A stretch of 64,000 nucleotides of DNA from Puia dinghuensis (GTDB taxonomy: Bacteria; Bacteroidota; Bacteroidia; Chitinophagales; Chitinophagaceae). Positions 1 to 5,904 of the stretch are shown piece after piece. The stretch is from positions 248,001 to 312,000 of the forward strand of contig NZ_BMJC01000002.1 of the NCBI RefSeq assembly GCF_014642875.1, read 5' to 3'. Position 1 is the stretch's first letter; each line of letters opens with the position of its first letter. The position numbers and the translations under genes were made by a program. The notes under the pieces are model-generated. The model was not told the origin of the DNA. It saw nothing but the letters and a program-made list of their open reading frames with translations, and made no database searches.

Positions 1-453
1 GTCAACGCCGGAGCCTTCCTCCGGCTCGCGATCGCCCCGCATCTCGGCATCCAGCCCGAACTGGTCTATTCCGGGCAAGGTGCAAGCTATGACGTCACCA
101 ATGGTACCCTGAAATACCATGCGAATTACATGAACATCCCCGTCCTGCTCAAGTATTCCTGGCCCGTGGGTCCTTACGTAGAGACGGGTCCCCAACTGGG
201 TTTCCTGCTCAGCGCCCACCAAAGTATCAATGGTAACAGTACCAATGATAAGAACAGCTACAATACCACAGACCTCGCCTGGGTATTCGGCGTTGGTGTC
301 AGGATCCCGCGTAGCCCGGTCGGTATCGACCTCCGTTACAATGTCGGTATTGCCAATGTAGAAGACCGCAACACAACGGGCTCCAACGGCAGCATACGCA
401 ATGATGTGCTGCAACTGGGCATCACCTATGTCCTGTTCAACGGACTAAGATAG
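1..453 (+). CDS. Outer-membrane beta-barrel protein, 5'-truncated by window edge
   Basis: The reading frame is open from base 1 and ends at a TAG stop at 451-453, so the start lies upstream of the window. The visible 150 residues contain the pattern of the PorT-like/outer-membrane beta-barrel family: QPELVYSGQG, then YMNIPVLLKY, then GPQLGFLLSA, ending in alternating strands and a C-terminal FNGLR. An internal ATG at 130 falls mid-domain and is not the start. The family forms small barrels in the outer membrane of Bacteroidota; ligands are generally unknown. A strong terminator follows at 496-526, so this looks like the end of a transcription unit. Confidence 0.85.
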   Translation, partial: VNAGAFLRLAIAPHLGIQPELVYSGQGASYDVTNGTLKYHANYMNIPVLLKYSWPVGPYVETGPQLGFLLSAHQSINGNSTNDKNSYNTTDLAWVFGVGVRIPRSPVGIDLRYNVGIANVEDRNTTGSNGSIRNDVLQLGITYVLFNGLR

Positions 454-495
454 TCTCGTTTGTTTTTAGAAGTTTGTATAGAATGTTTGCAAGAA

Positions 496-526
496 GCGGC
501 CGCCCGGAGGGCGGCCGCCTTGTTTT
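496..526 (+). terminator. Intrinsic terminator after the first beta-barrel gene
   Basis: A perfect 10-bp GC stem (496-505 with 509-518) with a 3-nt loop is followed by CTTGTTTT. It lies 43 bases after the stop codon at 453 and before the next gene at 636. Confidence 0.85.
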
Positions 527-635
527 AATCCACAATTAAAAAAAATTTGTACCCATTTATCAAAATACCCACTTAGTAGTATTGCGTATTCGCCCTTCCA
601 CGATAGCTTTGCCCCCAACCATAAAACACTCACGT

Positions 636-1166
636 ATGAAAAAAACAGTTTTGGCTCTAGCGATCATTTGCGCGTCCGCTATGACTTCTCAAGCCCAGAT
701 GACCGAGGGGGATTTTACCTTCAGCGCCGGTGTCCAACTCGCCCTGCCTACCGGCAATCTTAACACCACCAACTCCTTTGGTATTGGCGGTATCATCCAG
801 GGCGAATATGCCTTCACCGAAAACGTCACGGGTGTGGCCACCTCCGGTTACACCGACTTCTTTGGCAAATCCGTCGACTTAGGCTACGGGTATACCTACA
901 AAGCGCCCGCCGTTGGCCATATCCCTGTCATCGTCGGCGCCCGCTACTATCCCAGCGAACAATTCTTCTTCGGCGCCCAGATCGGCTTTGGCGACTACAC
1001 CGGCGGCGGCGCAAGCGCCAGCGGATTCGAATACCGCCCACAGATAGGCTACAATGCCGACCAGTTCCAGGTGATCCTTGCCTATGACGGCGTCTCCGCA
1101 AACGGCGGCTCCCTCACCTACCTGGGTCTCACCGCTCTCTACAAATTCGGCGGCGGCAAAAAATAA
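636..1166 (+). CDS. Small exported beta-barrel protein (about 19-kDa OMP family)
   Basis: The start at 636 is preferred over an in-frame ATG at 582 because the protein then begins with a classical signal peptide (MKKTVLALAII, cleavage near SQA-Q, residue 21). The mature 155 residues are rich in Gly, Tyr and Phe with alternating hydrophobic positions (FTFSAGVQLALP, GARYYPSEQFFFGAQIGFG), ending in ALYKFGGGKK, as expected for an eight-strand outer-membrane barrel. No enzymatic motif is visible. It is a single-gene unit bounded by hairpin terminators at 496-526 and 1194-1229. The function is unknown; the barrel assignment is a pattern inference. Confidence 0.8.
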   Translation: MKKTVLALAIICASAMTSQAQMTEGDFTFSAGVQLALPTGNLNTTNSFGIGGIIQGEYAFTENVTGVATSGYTDFFGKSVDLGYGYTYKAPAVGHIPVIVGARYYPSEQFFFGAQIGFGDYTGGGASASGFEYRPQIGYNADQFQVILAYDGVSANGGSLTYLGLTALYKFGGGKK

Positions 1167-1193
1167 TCTTATTTCTTCTATCTGACTTCCTGC

Positions 1194-1229
1194 TAAGCCC
1201 GGTACCTGTCGACCGGGCTTATGCTTTTT
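1194..1229 (+). terminator. Intrinsic terminator between the barrel gene and pyrR
   Basis: A perfect 10-bp stem (TAAGCCCGGT at 1194-1203 with 1212-1221), an 8-nt loop and a TGCTTTTTT tail. It ends only about 25 nt before the pyrR start codon, so in principle it could also modulate read-through into pyrR. No alternative antiterminator fold is evident by eye. Confidence 0.8.
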
Positions 1230-1254
1230 TGGCTTATTTTTATAAAAAAAACGC

Positions 1255-1776
1255 TTGAAGATCATCCTCAACGAACAGCAGCTAGCGATCACCATCCAAC
1301 GTCTGACCCACCAATTACTCGAGAACCATCTTGATCTCCAAAATACCGTGCTCATCGGCATCCAGCCGCGGGGCATCTACTTCTCCGACCGCATCGTCCG
1401 CCAGTTGCAAACCGAAGTAAAACCGGAAGCCATCCAATATGGCAAGCTCGATATAACGTTCTACCGCGACGATGTCCGGAAGGGTCTCCACGAGCTCAAC
1501 TATACCGAGATCCCCTTCTCCATCGAGAATAAGAATGTCGTGCTCATCGACGACGTCCTCTGGACGGGCCGCACTATCCGGGCGTCGCTCGACGCCCTCC
1601 TGGACTTCGGCCGACCCGCAAAGGTCGAACTCTGCGTCCTCATCGACCGCCGCTTCAGCCGCCAGCTACCCATCCAGGCAGACTACGTCGGCCGTCCCAT
1701 CGACTCCATCATCACCCAAAAAGTAAAAGTCTTCTGGAAAGAAAAAGACGGAAAGGACGAAGTCGAATTACTCTGA
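1255..1776 (+). CDS. pyrR: PyrR: bifunctional pyr regulator / uracil phosphoribosyltransferase
   Basis: The 173-residue protein matches PyrR in length. It carries the PRPP-binding signature VVLIDDVLWTGRT (about residues 97-109), the N-terminal IGIQPRGIYFSDRI segment and the VGRPIDSI segment near the C-terminus. The start must be the TTG at 1255, because an in-frame stop lies at 1243-1245 and there is no ATG between. PyrR makes UMP from uracil and PRPP and in many bacteria regulates pyr mRNA. It lies 28 bp upstream of pyrB in the same direction, consistent with pyrimidine synthesis control. No obvious PyrR-type attenuator was seen in the short spacer, so in this lineage it may act mainly as an enzyme. 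Confidence 0.93.
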   Translation: MKIILNEQQLAITIQRLTHQLLENHLDLQNTVLIGIQPRGIYFSDRIVRQLQTEVKPEAIQYGKLDITFYRDDVRKGLHELNYTEIPFSIENKNVVLIDDVLWTGRTIRASLDALLDFGRPAKVELCVLIDRRFSRQLPIQADYVGRPIDSIITQKVKVFWKEKDGKDEVELL

Positions 1777-1789
1777 TCACAAAATCCAT

Positions 1790-1797
1790 TAACTTTG
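1790..1797 (+). promoter_or_regulatory. Perfect Bacteroidota -7 box (TAACTTTG) immediately before pyrB
   Basis: TAACTTTG matches TAnnTTTG exactly and ends 7 nt before the pyrB ATG at 1805. The usual -7 to start-site distance would place transcription initiation at or next to the start codon. Confidence 0.6.
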
Positions 1798-1804
1798 CTT
1801 TCTA

Positions 1805-2731
1805 ATGCAACTGAGTACCAAACATCTTCTTGGCATTAGAGACCTCCAACCGGTTGATATCCAGCTCATTTTAGATACCGCCACTCAATTCAAAGAAGTT
1901 CTGCAACGTCCCATCAAGAAGGTCCCAACCCTCAGGGATGTAACCATCGTCAATCTCTTCTACGAAAATTCGACCCGAACCCGCATCTCCTTCGAACTGG
2001 CAGAAAAACGCCTCTCCGCCGACACCATCAATTTCACGGCATCCGGCTCCTCCGCCGCCAAAGGCGAGACCCTGCTCGACACCGTGAACAATATCCTCTC
2101 CATGAAAGTGGATATGGTGGTGATGCGTCACAGCGCCAGCGGCGCCCCACACTTCCTGGCCAAACATATCCCCGCCGCTATCGTCAACGCCGGCGACGGC
2201 ATCAACGAACACCCGACCCAGGCCCTGTTGGACGCCTTCTCCATCCGCGAAGCACTCGGTGAACTGGCCGGCAAAAAAGTAGCCATCATCGGCGATATCA
2301 TGCACTCCCGCGTAGCCCTGAGCAATATCTGGCTGCTGAAGAAGATGGGCGCCGAAGTCACCATCGCCGGTCCCCCTACCCTCATCCCCGTCCACCTCAC
2401 CGAGGCCTTCGACGTCCGGGTGGAATACAACCTGCGCAACGCCCTCGAATGGTGCGACGTCGCTAACATCCTGCGCATCCAGCTCGAACGGCAGAACCAG
2501 CCGCTCTTCTCCTCCCTGCGCGAATACAGTCTTGCCTATGGGGTCAACAAGCGGCTGCTCGACAGCCTCAGCAAAGAGATCGTCATCATGCACCCCGGCC
2601 CCATCAACCGGGGCGTCGAACTCGACAGCGACGCCGCCGACAGCAAACAGTCTATTATCCTCCACCAGGTGGAGAACGGTGTAGCCGTACGCATGGCCGT
2701 TCTCTATCTGCTAGCCGGGGGAACACAATAA
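1805..2731 (+). CDS. pyrB: Aspartate carbamoyltransferase, catalytic chain
   Basis: At 308 residues it has the usual PyrB length. The carbamoyl-phosphate-binding motif FYENSTRTRISFE (about residues 53-65), HPTQALLD (about 136-143), and the C-terminal MHPGPINRGVEL (about 262-273) are all intact. It condenses carbamoyl phosphate and aspartate to N-carbamoylaspartate, the committed step of pyrimidine synthesis. It is preceded by pyrR and followed 33 bp later by coaD. A -7 box sits directly before the ATG, suggesting its own promoter and a very short or absent leader. No pyrI regulatory chain is present nearby, so the enzyme is probably the unregulated trimer type. Confidence 0.96.
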   Translation: MQLSTKHLLGIRDLQPVDIQLILDTATQFKEVLQRPIKKVPTLRDVTIVNLFYENSTRTRISFELAEKRLSADTINFTASGSSAAKGETLLDTVNNILSMKVDMVVMRHSASGAPHFLAKHIPAAIVNAGDGINEHPTQALLDAFSIREALGELAGKKVAIIGDIMHSRVALSNIWLLKKMGAEVTIAGPPTLIPVHLTEAFDVRVEYNLRNALEWCDVANILRIQLERQNQPLFSSLREYSLAYGVNKRLLDSLSKEIVIMHPGPINRGVELDSDAADSKQSIILHQVENGVAVRMAVLYLLAGGTQ

Positions 2732-2764
2732 AAGGATTATCTTGCTCTCAAACCGCACTTGTCT

Positions 2765-3241
2765 ATGAACCGTATCGCCCTCTTCCCGGGAACCTTCGAC
2801 CCGATCACCATCGGCCACCAGGACATCATCAACCGATCGCTGCCGCTGTTCGACAAACTGGTCATCGGCATCGGCCGCAACGCCAACAAAGAACCCATGT
2901 TCTCCGAAGAACAACGGCTGGGCTGGATACGCGAGATCTATAAAAACAACCCCAAGGTGGAAGCCGTCGTCTACGAAGGCCTCACCGTCCGCTGCTGCCA
3001 GCAGGTGGGCGCCCAATTCATCCTCCGTGGCATCCGTTATGTCAACGACTTCGAATACGAAAAAGCCATCGCCGACATGAACCGCAGCATCGACCACAAC
3101 ATCGAAACCATCTTCCTCACCTGCCTGCCCCAATATACTTCAGTCGCCTCCACCCTCGTCCGCGATGTGTTGAAAAATGGCGGCGACGTGATGCAATTCC
3201 TGCCCGATGTAGTAAAGCGATCGCTCACCTCTACCAAATAA
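2765..3241 (+). CDS. coaD: Phosphopantetheine adenylyltransferase
   Basis: The 158-residue protein begins MNRIALFPGTFDP. It carries the nucleotidyltransferase TxGH-type motif (PITIGHQD), the RGIRYVNDFEYE segment that contacts the pantetheine arm, and the late SVASTLVRD motif corresponding to ISSTxVR. It transfers AMP to 4'-phosphopantetheine in coenzyme A biosynthesis in the cytoplasm. The ATG at 2765 is preferred over a TTG two codons earlier because family members start right before the GTFDP segment. It lies in a compact same-strand run with pyrB (33 bp before) and a thioesterase gene (6 bp after). Confidence 0.96.
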   Translation: MNRIALFPGTFDPITIGHQDIINRSLPLFDKLVIGIGRNANKEPMFSEEQRLGWIREIYKNNPKVEAVVYEGLTVRCCQQVGAQFILRGIRYVNDFEYEKAIADMNRSIDHNIETIFLTCLPQYTSVASTLVRDVLKNGGDVMQFLPDVVKRSLTSTK

Positions 3242-3247
3242 CTGCCT

Positions 3248-3679
3248 ATGGCCATCTGGTTCGATCCTGCCGTAAAAATAGAACACATCCGCCCCCTGGG
3301 CAATAACACGATGGGCGACCACCTCGGCATCGTCTTCACCGAAATAGGCGAAGACTACATCAAAGCCCGCATGCCGGTCGATCCCCGCACAAAACAACCC
3401 TATGGCCTCCTTCATGGCGGCGCATCGGCAACACTCGCTGAAACCCTCGGCAGCGTAGCCTCCGCCCTCGTCGTCGACCACTCGAAATTCAACGTCGTTG
3501 GCATCGAGATCAACGCCAATCACCTCCGCGGCGTCCGCGAAGGCTTCGTCACCGGCGTCGTCAAACCGCTCCACACCGGACGCACCATCCATGTTTGGGA
3601 AATAAAGATCTACGACGAGCGTGAAAAACTCGTCTGCATCAGCCGTCTCACCGTATCCATCATTGCAAAACAGCTTTGA
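3248..3679 (+). CDS. Hotdog-fold thioesterase (PaaI/EntH-like)
   Basis: The 143-residue protein shows the PaaI-type hotdog pattern: an N-terminal IRPLGNNTMGDHLGIVF segment, the YGLLHGGASATLAETLGS helix motif (about residues 56-73, with HGG and the following E typical of the active site), and later VGIEINANHLRGV. The family hydrolyses acyl-CoA or aryl-CoA thioesters; the substrate here cannot be read from sequence. It begins 6 bp after coaD and is probably cotranscribed, placing it near CoA metabolism. Its last 20 bases overlap the 3' end of the convergent NUDIX gene. Confidence 0.85.
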   Translation: MAIWFDPAVKIEHIRPLGNNTMGDHLGIVFTEIGEDYIKARMPVDPRTKQPYGLLHGGASATLAETLGSVASALVVDHSKFNVVGIEINANHLRGVREGFVTGVVKPLHTGRTIHVWEIKIYDEREKLVCISRLTVSIIAKQL

Positions 3680-4283
3680 CAACATCTCTCACCGACGGAA
3701 AGGTATGCCGCAGCACCTCCTGCATACCCGTCGTATCCACCCACCGCAGCTCGGTGATCTGCTCTTCCAGCTGTGGCGTCAGCTCCCCCGGCGCGGGCGC
3801 ACTCATCTTAAACCAATGCGTTTCCTTCAGGATATGTTTTCCACTCTCATCATAGGTATGATAGGTCAGTAGTAACGGCCCCTCGAGGATCACCCCCTCG
3901 ATACCCGTTTCCTCTATCACCTCCCGGATCGCGCAATGTTCGATCGTCTCCCCCGGATCGAGCTTCCCCTTCGGCAGATCCCAGATGCCCCGCCGCAACA
4001 TAAACAGGTACTTCTCCTCTCCATTACGTATGAGTCCGCCTCCTGCCTTCACCAGCACGAACTTCTTCCAGAAGGCCTTCCTCAATTCCTCCAGGTCATG
4101 ATGAATAAAAATGCCCGCATGAACTTTGGGCTGCCGCATCTCATGGATCATCGAATTCACCGCCGGATGCGAGAATTCATCGATCAGCACGGCATCGTCA
4201 TGATGGGCATAGACCCTTATCTCGTCCGTCATCTCATTACAAAGAAACAACGGCTTATCGTTAAAGTAGATCTTGATGTACAT
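3660..4283 (-). CDS. NUDIX hydrolase with N-terminal extension
   Basis: The 207-residue protein contains a complete Nudix box, G(x5)E(x7)REUxEExGU, at residues 106-128 (G106, E112, R120, E121, E124, E125, G127), so the metal-binding glutamates are present. About 75 residues precede the Nudix fold (YFNDKPLFL; AVLIDEFSHPAV), a pattern I associate with Bacteroidota NUDIX proteins located beside pyrE. The substrate is unknown; nucleoside diphosphate derivatives are the family norm. It is divergent from pyrE with 38 bp between the start codons, and its 3' end overlaps the thioesterase gene by 20 bp. Confidence 0.92.
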   Translation of the reverse strand: MYIKIYFNDKPLFLCNEMTDEIRVYAHHDDAVLIDEFSHPAVNSMIHEMRQPKVHAGIFIHHDLEELRKAFWKKFVLVKAGGGLIRNGEEKYLFMLRRGIWDLPKGKLDPGETIEHCAIREVIEETGIEGVILEGPLLLTYHTYDESGKHILKETHWFKMSAPAPGELTPQLEEQITELRWVDTTGMQEVLRHTFPSVRDVVKAVLQ

Positions 4284-4309
4284 GGGAGGTGGGTTTCGTG
4301 CAATTTAGT

Positions 4310-4317
4310 TACTTTCG
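4310..4317 (+). promoter_or_regulatory. Near-consensus -7 box (TACTTTCG) just before pyrE
   Basis: TACTTTCG matches TAnnTTTG at all fixed positions but one and ends 4 nt before the pyrE ATG. As with pyrB, the position implies a leaderless or nearly leaderless transcript. Confidence 0.4.
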
Positions 4318-4321
4318 CGTC

Positions 4322-4972
4322 ATGGCAGAAAAGATCATCACCACCAATCAGCGGGCCGTGGCCGAACGCCTCCTGCAGGTACAGGCCATCCGCCTCAGCG
4401 TCAAACAACCTTTCACGTGGTCATCCGGCTGGAAAAGCCCCATCTACTGCGACAACCGCAGGGTACTCGGCTTCCCCTATATCCGCGATTTTATAAAATC
4501 CGAACTCTGCAACGTCCTCTTCGCCCAATACCCCGAAGCAGGCCTCCTGGCCGGCGTAGCCACGGCAGGCATCGCCTGGGGCGCCATGGCGGCCGACCAG
4601 CTGAAACTCCCCTATGTCTATGTCCGCAGCAAACCAAAAGAACACGGCCTGGGACAACAGATCGAAGGTTACTACGAAAAAGGCCAGCCCGTCGTCGTCA
4701 TCGAAGACCTCATCTCCACAGGCAAGAGCAGCCTGCAGGTCGTAGACATCCTGCGGAGCGAAGGCCTGGAAGTCATCGGCCTCGTCTCCATCTTCAACTA
4801 TGGCTTCCCCGTGGCACAGGAAGCCTTTGAAAAAGCCGGCGTTGCCTATACCTCCCTGTCCAACTACCCCACCCTCATCAGCCTGGCCCTGGAAAAAGGC
4901 CTGGTTACCCCGGCAGAAGAAAGCATCCTCCTCCAATGGAGCGCCAGTCCGGCAGAATGGCAAGGCGTCTAA
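4322..4972 (+). CDS. pyrE: Orotate phosphoribosyltransferase
   Basis: The start is at MAEKIITTNQ (4322). An in-frame ATG at 4289 would add 11 residues with no family match. The 216-residue protein has the OPRTase N-terminal pattern (FTWSSGWKSPIYCDNR), a PKEHGLGQQIEG loop (with the lysine and histidine expected of the catalytic flexible loop) and the PRPP-binding motif VVVIEDLISTGKSS. It converts orotate and PRPP to OMP. It is divergent from the NUDIX gene and belongs functionally with pyrR and pyrB 2 kb upstream. Confidence 0.96.
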   Translation: MAEKIITTNQRAVAERLLQVQAIRLSVKQPFTWSSGWKSPIYCDNRRVLGFPYIRDFIKSELCNVLFAQYPEAGLLAGVATAGIAWGAMAADQLKLPYVYVRSKPKEHGLGQQIEGYYEKGQPVVVIEDLISTGKSSLQVVDILRSEGLEVIGLVSIFNYGFPVAQEAFEKAGVAYTSLSNYPTLISLALEKGLVTPAEESILLQWSASPAEWQGV

Positions 4973-5053
4973 CCCATGAGCGCGCCCTTCCCGGCAACCC
5001 AACATCTGTAATCCAAAAAAATCCGTATATTTAGTTGTACAATCCGATTAAGT

Positions 5054-5416
5054 ATGAAAAAAATTCAATTCCTTCTCGCGCTTATCTTCGGCTTCACCAC
5101 GGCCAGCCTGGCCCAGACAAAACCCCAGCTCACCGCTGTGATCAAAACCCCCACCGTCCAATGCCAGGAATGTAAAGACCGCATCGAACGATACATGTCC
5201 CACGAAGACGGCATCGTAAAAATAAATGTCGACTATAAAAAGAAGATCACCACCGTCACCTACCTCACCGATCGCACCAACATCGAAAACATAAAAACCG
5301 ACATCGCCAACGTTGGCTATGACGCAGACGATGTCACCGCTGAACCCGACGCCTACAAAAGGCTGCCCACCTGCTGCAAAAAACCGCAAGACGGCGGCGG
5401 CGGCAAAAAACAATAG
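5054..5416 (+). CDS. Exported heavy-metal-associated (HMA) domain protein
   Basis: The 120-residue protein has a signal peptide (MKKIQFLLALIFGF, cleavage near SLA-Q, residue 21) followed by one HMA ferredoxin-like domain (about 27-98). The metal motif is VQCQECKDRIE: CxxC instead of the more usual MxCxxC, with a second CC pair at the C-terminal LPTCCKK. It probably binds a soft or thiophilic metal such as copper in the periplasm. It lies upstream of a small exported protein and a TonB-dependent receptor, forming a plausible metal-acquisition or homeostasis island. The tail GGGGKK is low complexity. A terminator follows at 5442-5466. Confidence 0.85.
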   Translation: MKKIQFLLALIFGFTTASLAQTKPQLTAVIKTPTVQCQECKDRIERYMSHEDGIVKINVDYKKKITTVTYLTDRTNIENIKTDIANVGYDADDVTAEPDAYKRLPTCCKKPQDGGGGKKQ

Positions 5417-5441
5417 CGAACACCTAACCCAATTATAGAGT

Positions 5442-5466
5442 AAAGCCCGGCACCTGCCGGGCTTTT
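5442..5466 (+). terminator. Intrinsic terminator after the HMA gene
   Basis: The perfect arms AAAGCCCGGCA (5442-5452) and TGCCGGGCTTT (5455-5465) are followed by TTT-rich DNA. The stem would effectively close with a 4-nt ACCT loop. Confidence 0.8.
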
Positions 5467-5483
5467 ACATTTGGTTTACAAAA

Positions 5484-5491
5484 TAAATTTG
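5484..5491 (+). promoter_or_regulatory. Perfect -7 box TAAATTTG before the 5527 gene
   Basis: TAAATTTG matches TAnnTTTG exactly. It lies directly after the 5442-5466 terminator and 35 nt before the ATG at 5527, so it likely drives the small protein and the TonB-dependent receptor. Confidence 0.55.
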
Positions 5492-5526
5492 CAATACCGT
5501 TGCAAATCAACTATCATTGCGGTCGC

Positions 5527-5865
5527 ATGCTAAGACGGTACTCCAAAACAATAGCTGTATTGCTGCTACTGGTATTCAGCCAGAAGGCAGGGCTCCGCCT
5601 GTGGATGCACCATTGGCTTCACGCGAGCAAGACCATCTCTTCATACGCTACGCCTGGCTCGGACAAGATACAGCTGGCCTGTGACTGCTTTGAAGATGCC
5701 ATGTTGCCGCTGCAGAAAACTGCCATTTTTACCCTCACTGTTCCCACGCAAAAAGCTACTGAACTCGGAAGTGCACCCCAATCCCCCACTCCCGACACCG
5801 AAGCGATATACTATTCGCTAAAAGGTCCGCCACCTTCCCTCTCTCTCACGCCCCTTTGCTCCTGA
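5527..5865 (+). CDS. Small exported protein upstream of a metal-type TonB receptor
   Basis: The 112-residue protein starts at ATG 5527 (MLRRYSKTIAVLLLLVF), giving a signal or membrane segment. An upstream TTG at 5500 is less likely. The rest includes a His-rich HHWLH, an ACDCFED cysteine pair and a C-terminal YYSLKGPPPSL. The layout (short export signal, early His/Cys pairs, C-terminal aromatic and PP motif) resembles small Bacteroidota proteins encoded next to metal transporters, such as the HYC_CC_PP group, although the exact family motif is not matched. It lies 39 bp before the receptor gene and is probably cotranscribed. Metal binding is inference. Confidence 0.65.
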   Translation: MLRRYSKTIAVLLLLVFSQKAGLRLWMHHWLHASKTISSYATPGSDKIQLACDCFEDAMLPLQKTAIFTLTVPTQKATELGSAPQSPTPDTEAIYYSLKGPPPSLSLTPLCS

Positions 5866-5904
5866 CCTGCATTCTCATTTTTTATTGTTTAATCACAACG
5901 GATT

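Noticed and set aside
1194-1254. PyrR-dependent attenuator between the barrel gene and pyrR
   Set aside because: Only one simple terminator hairpin is visible; no competing antiterminator or PyrR-binding loop could be drawn by eye.
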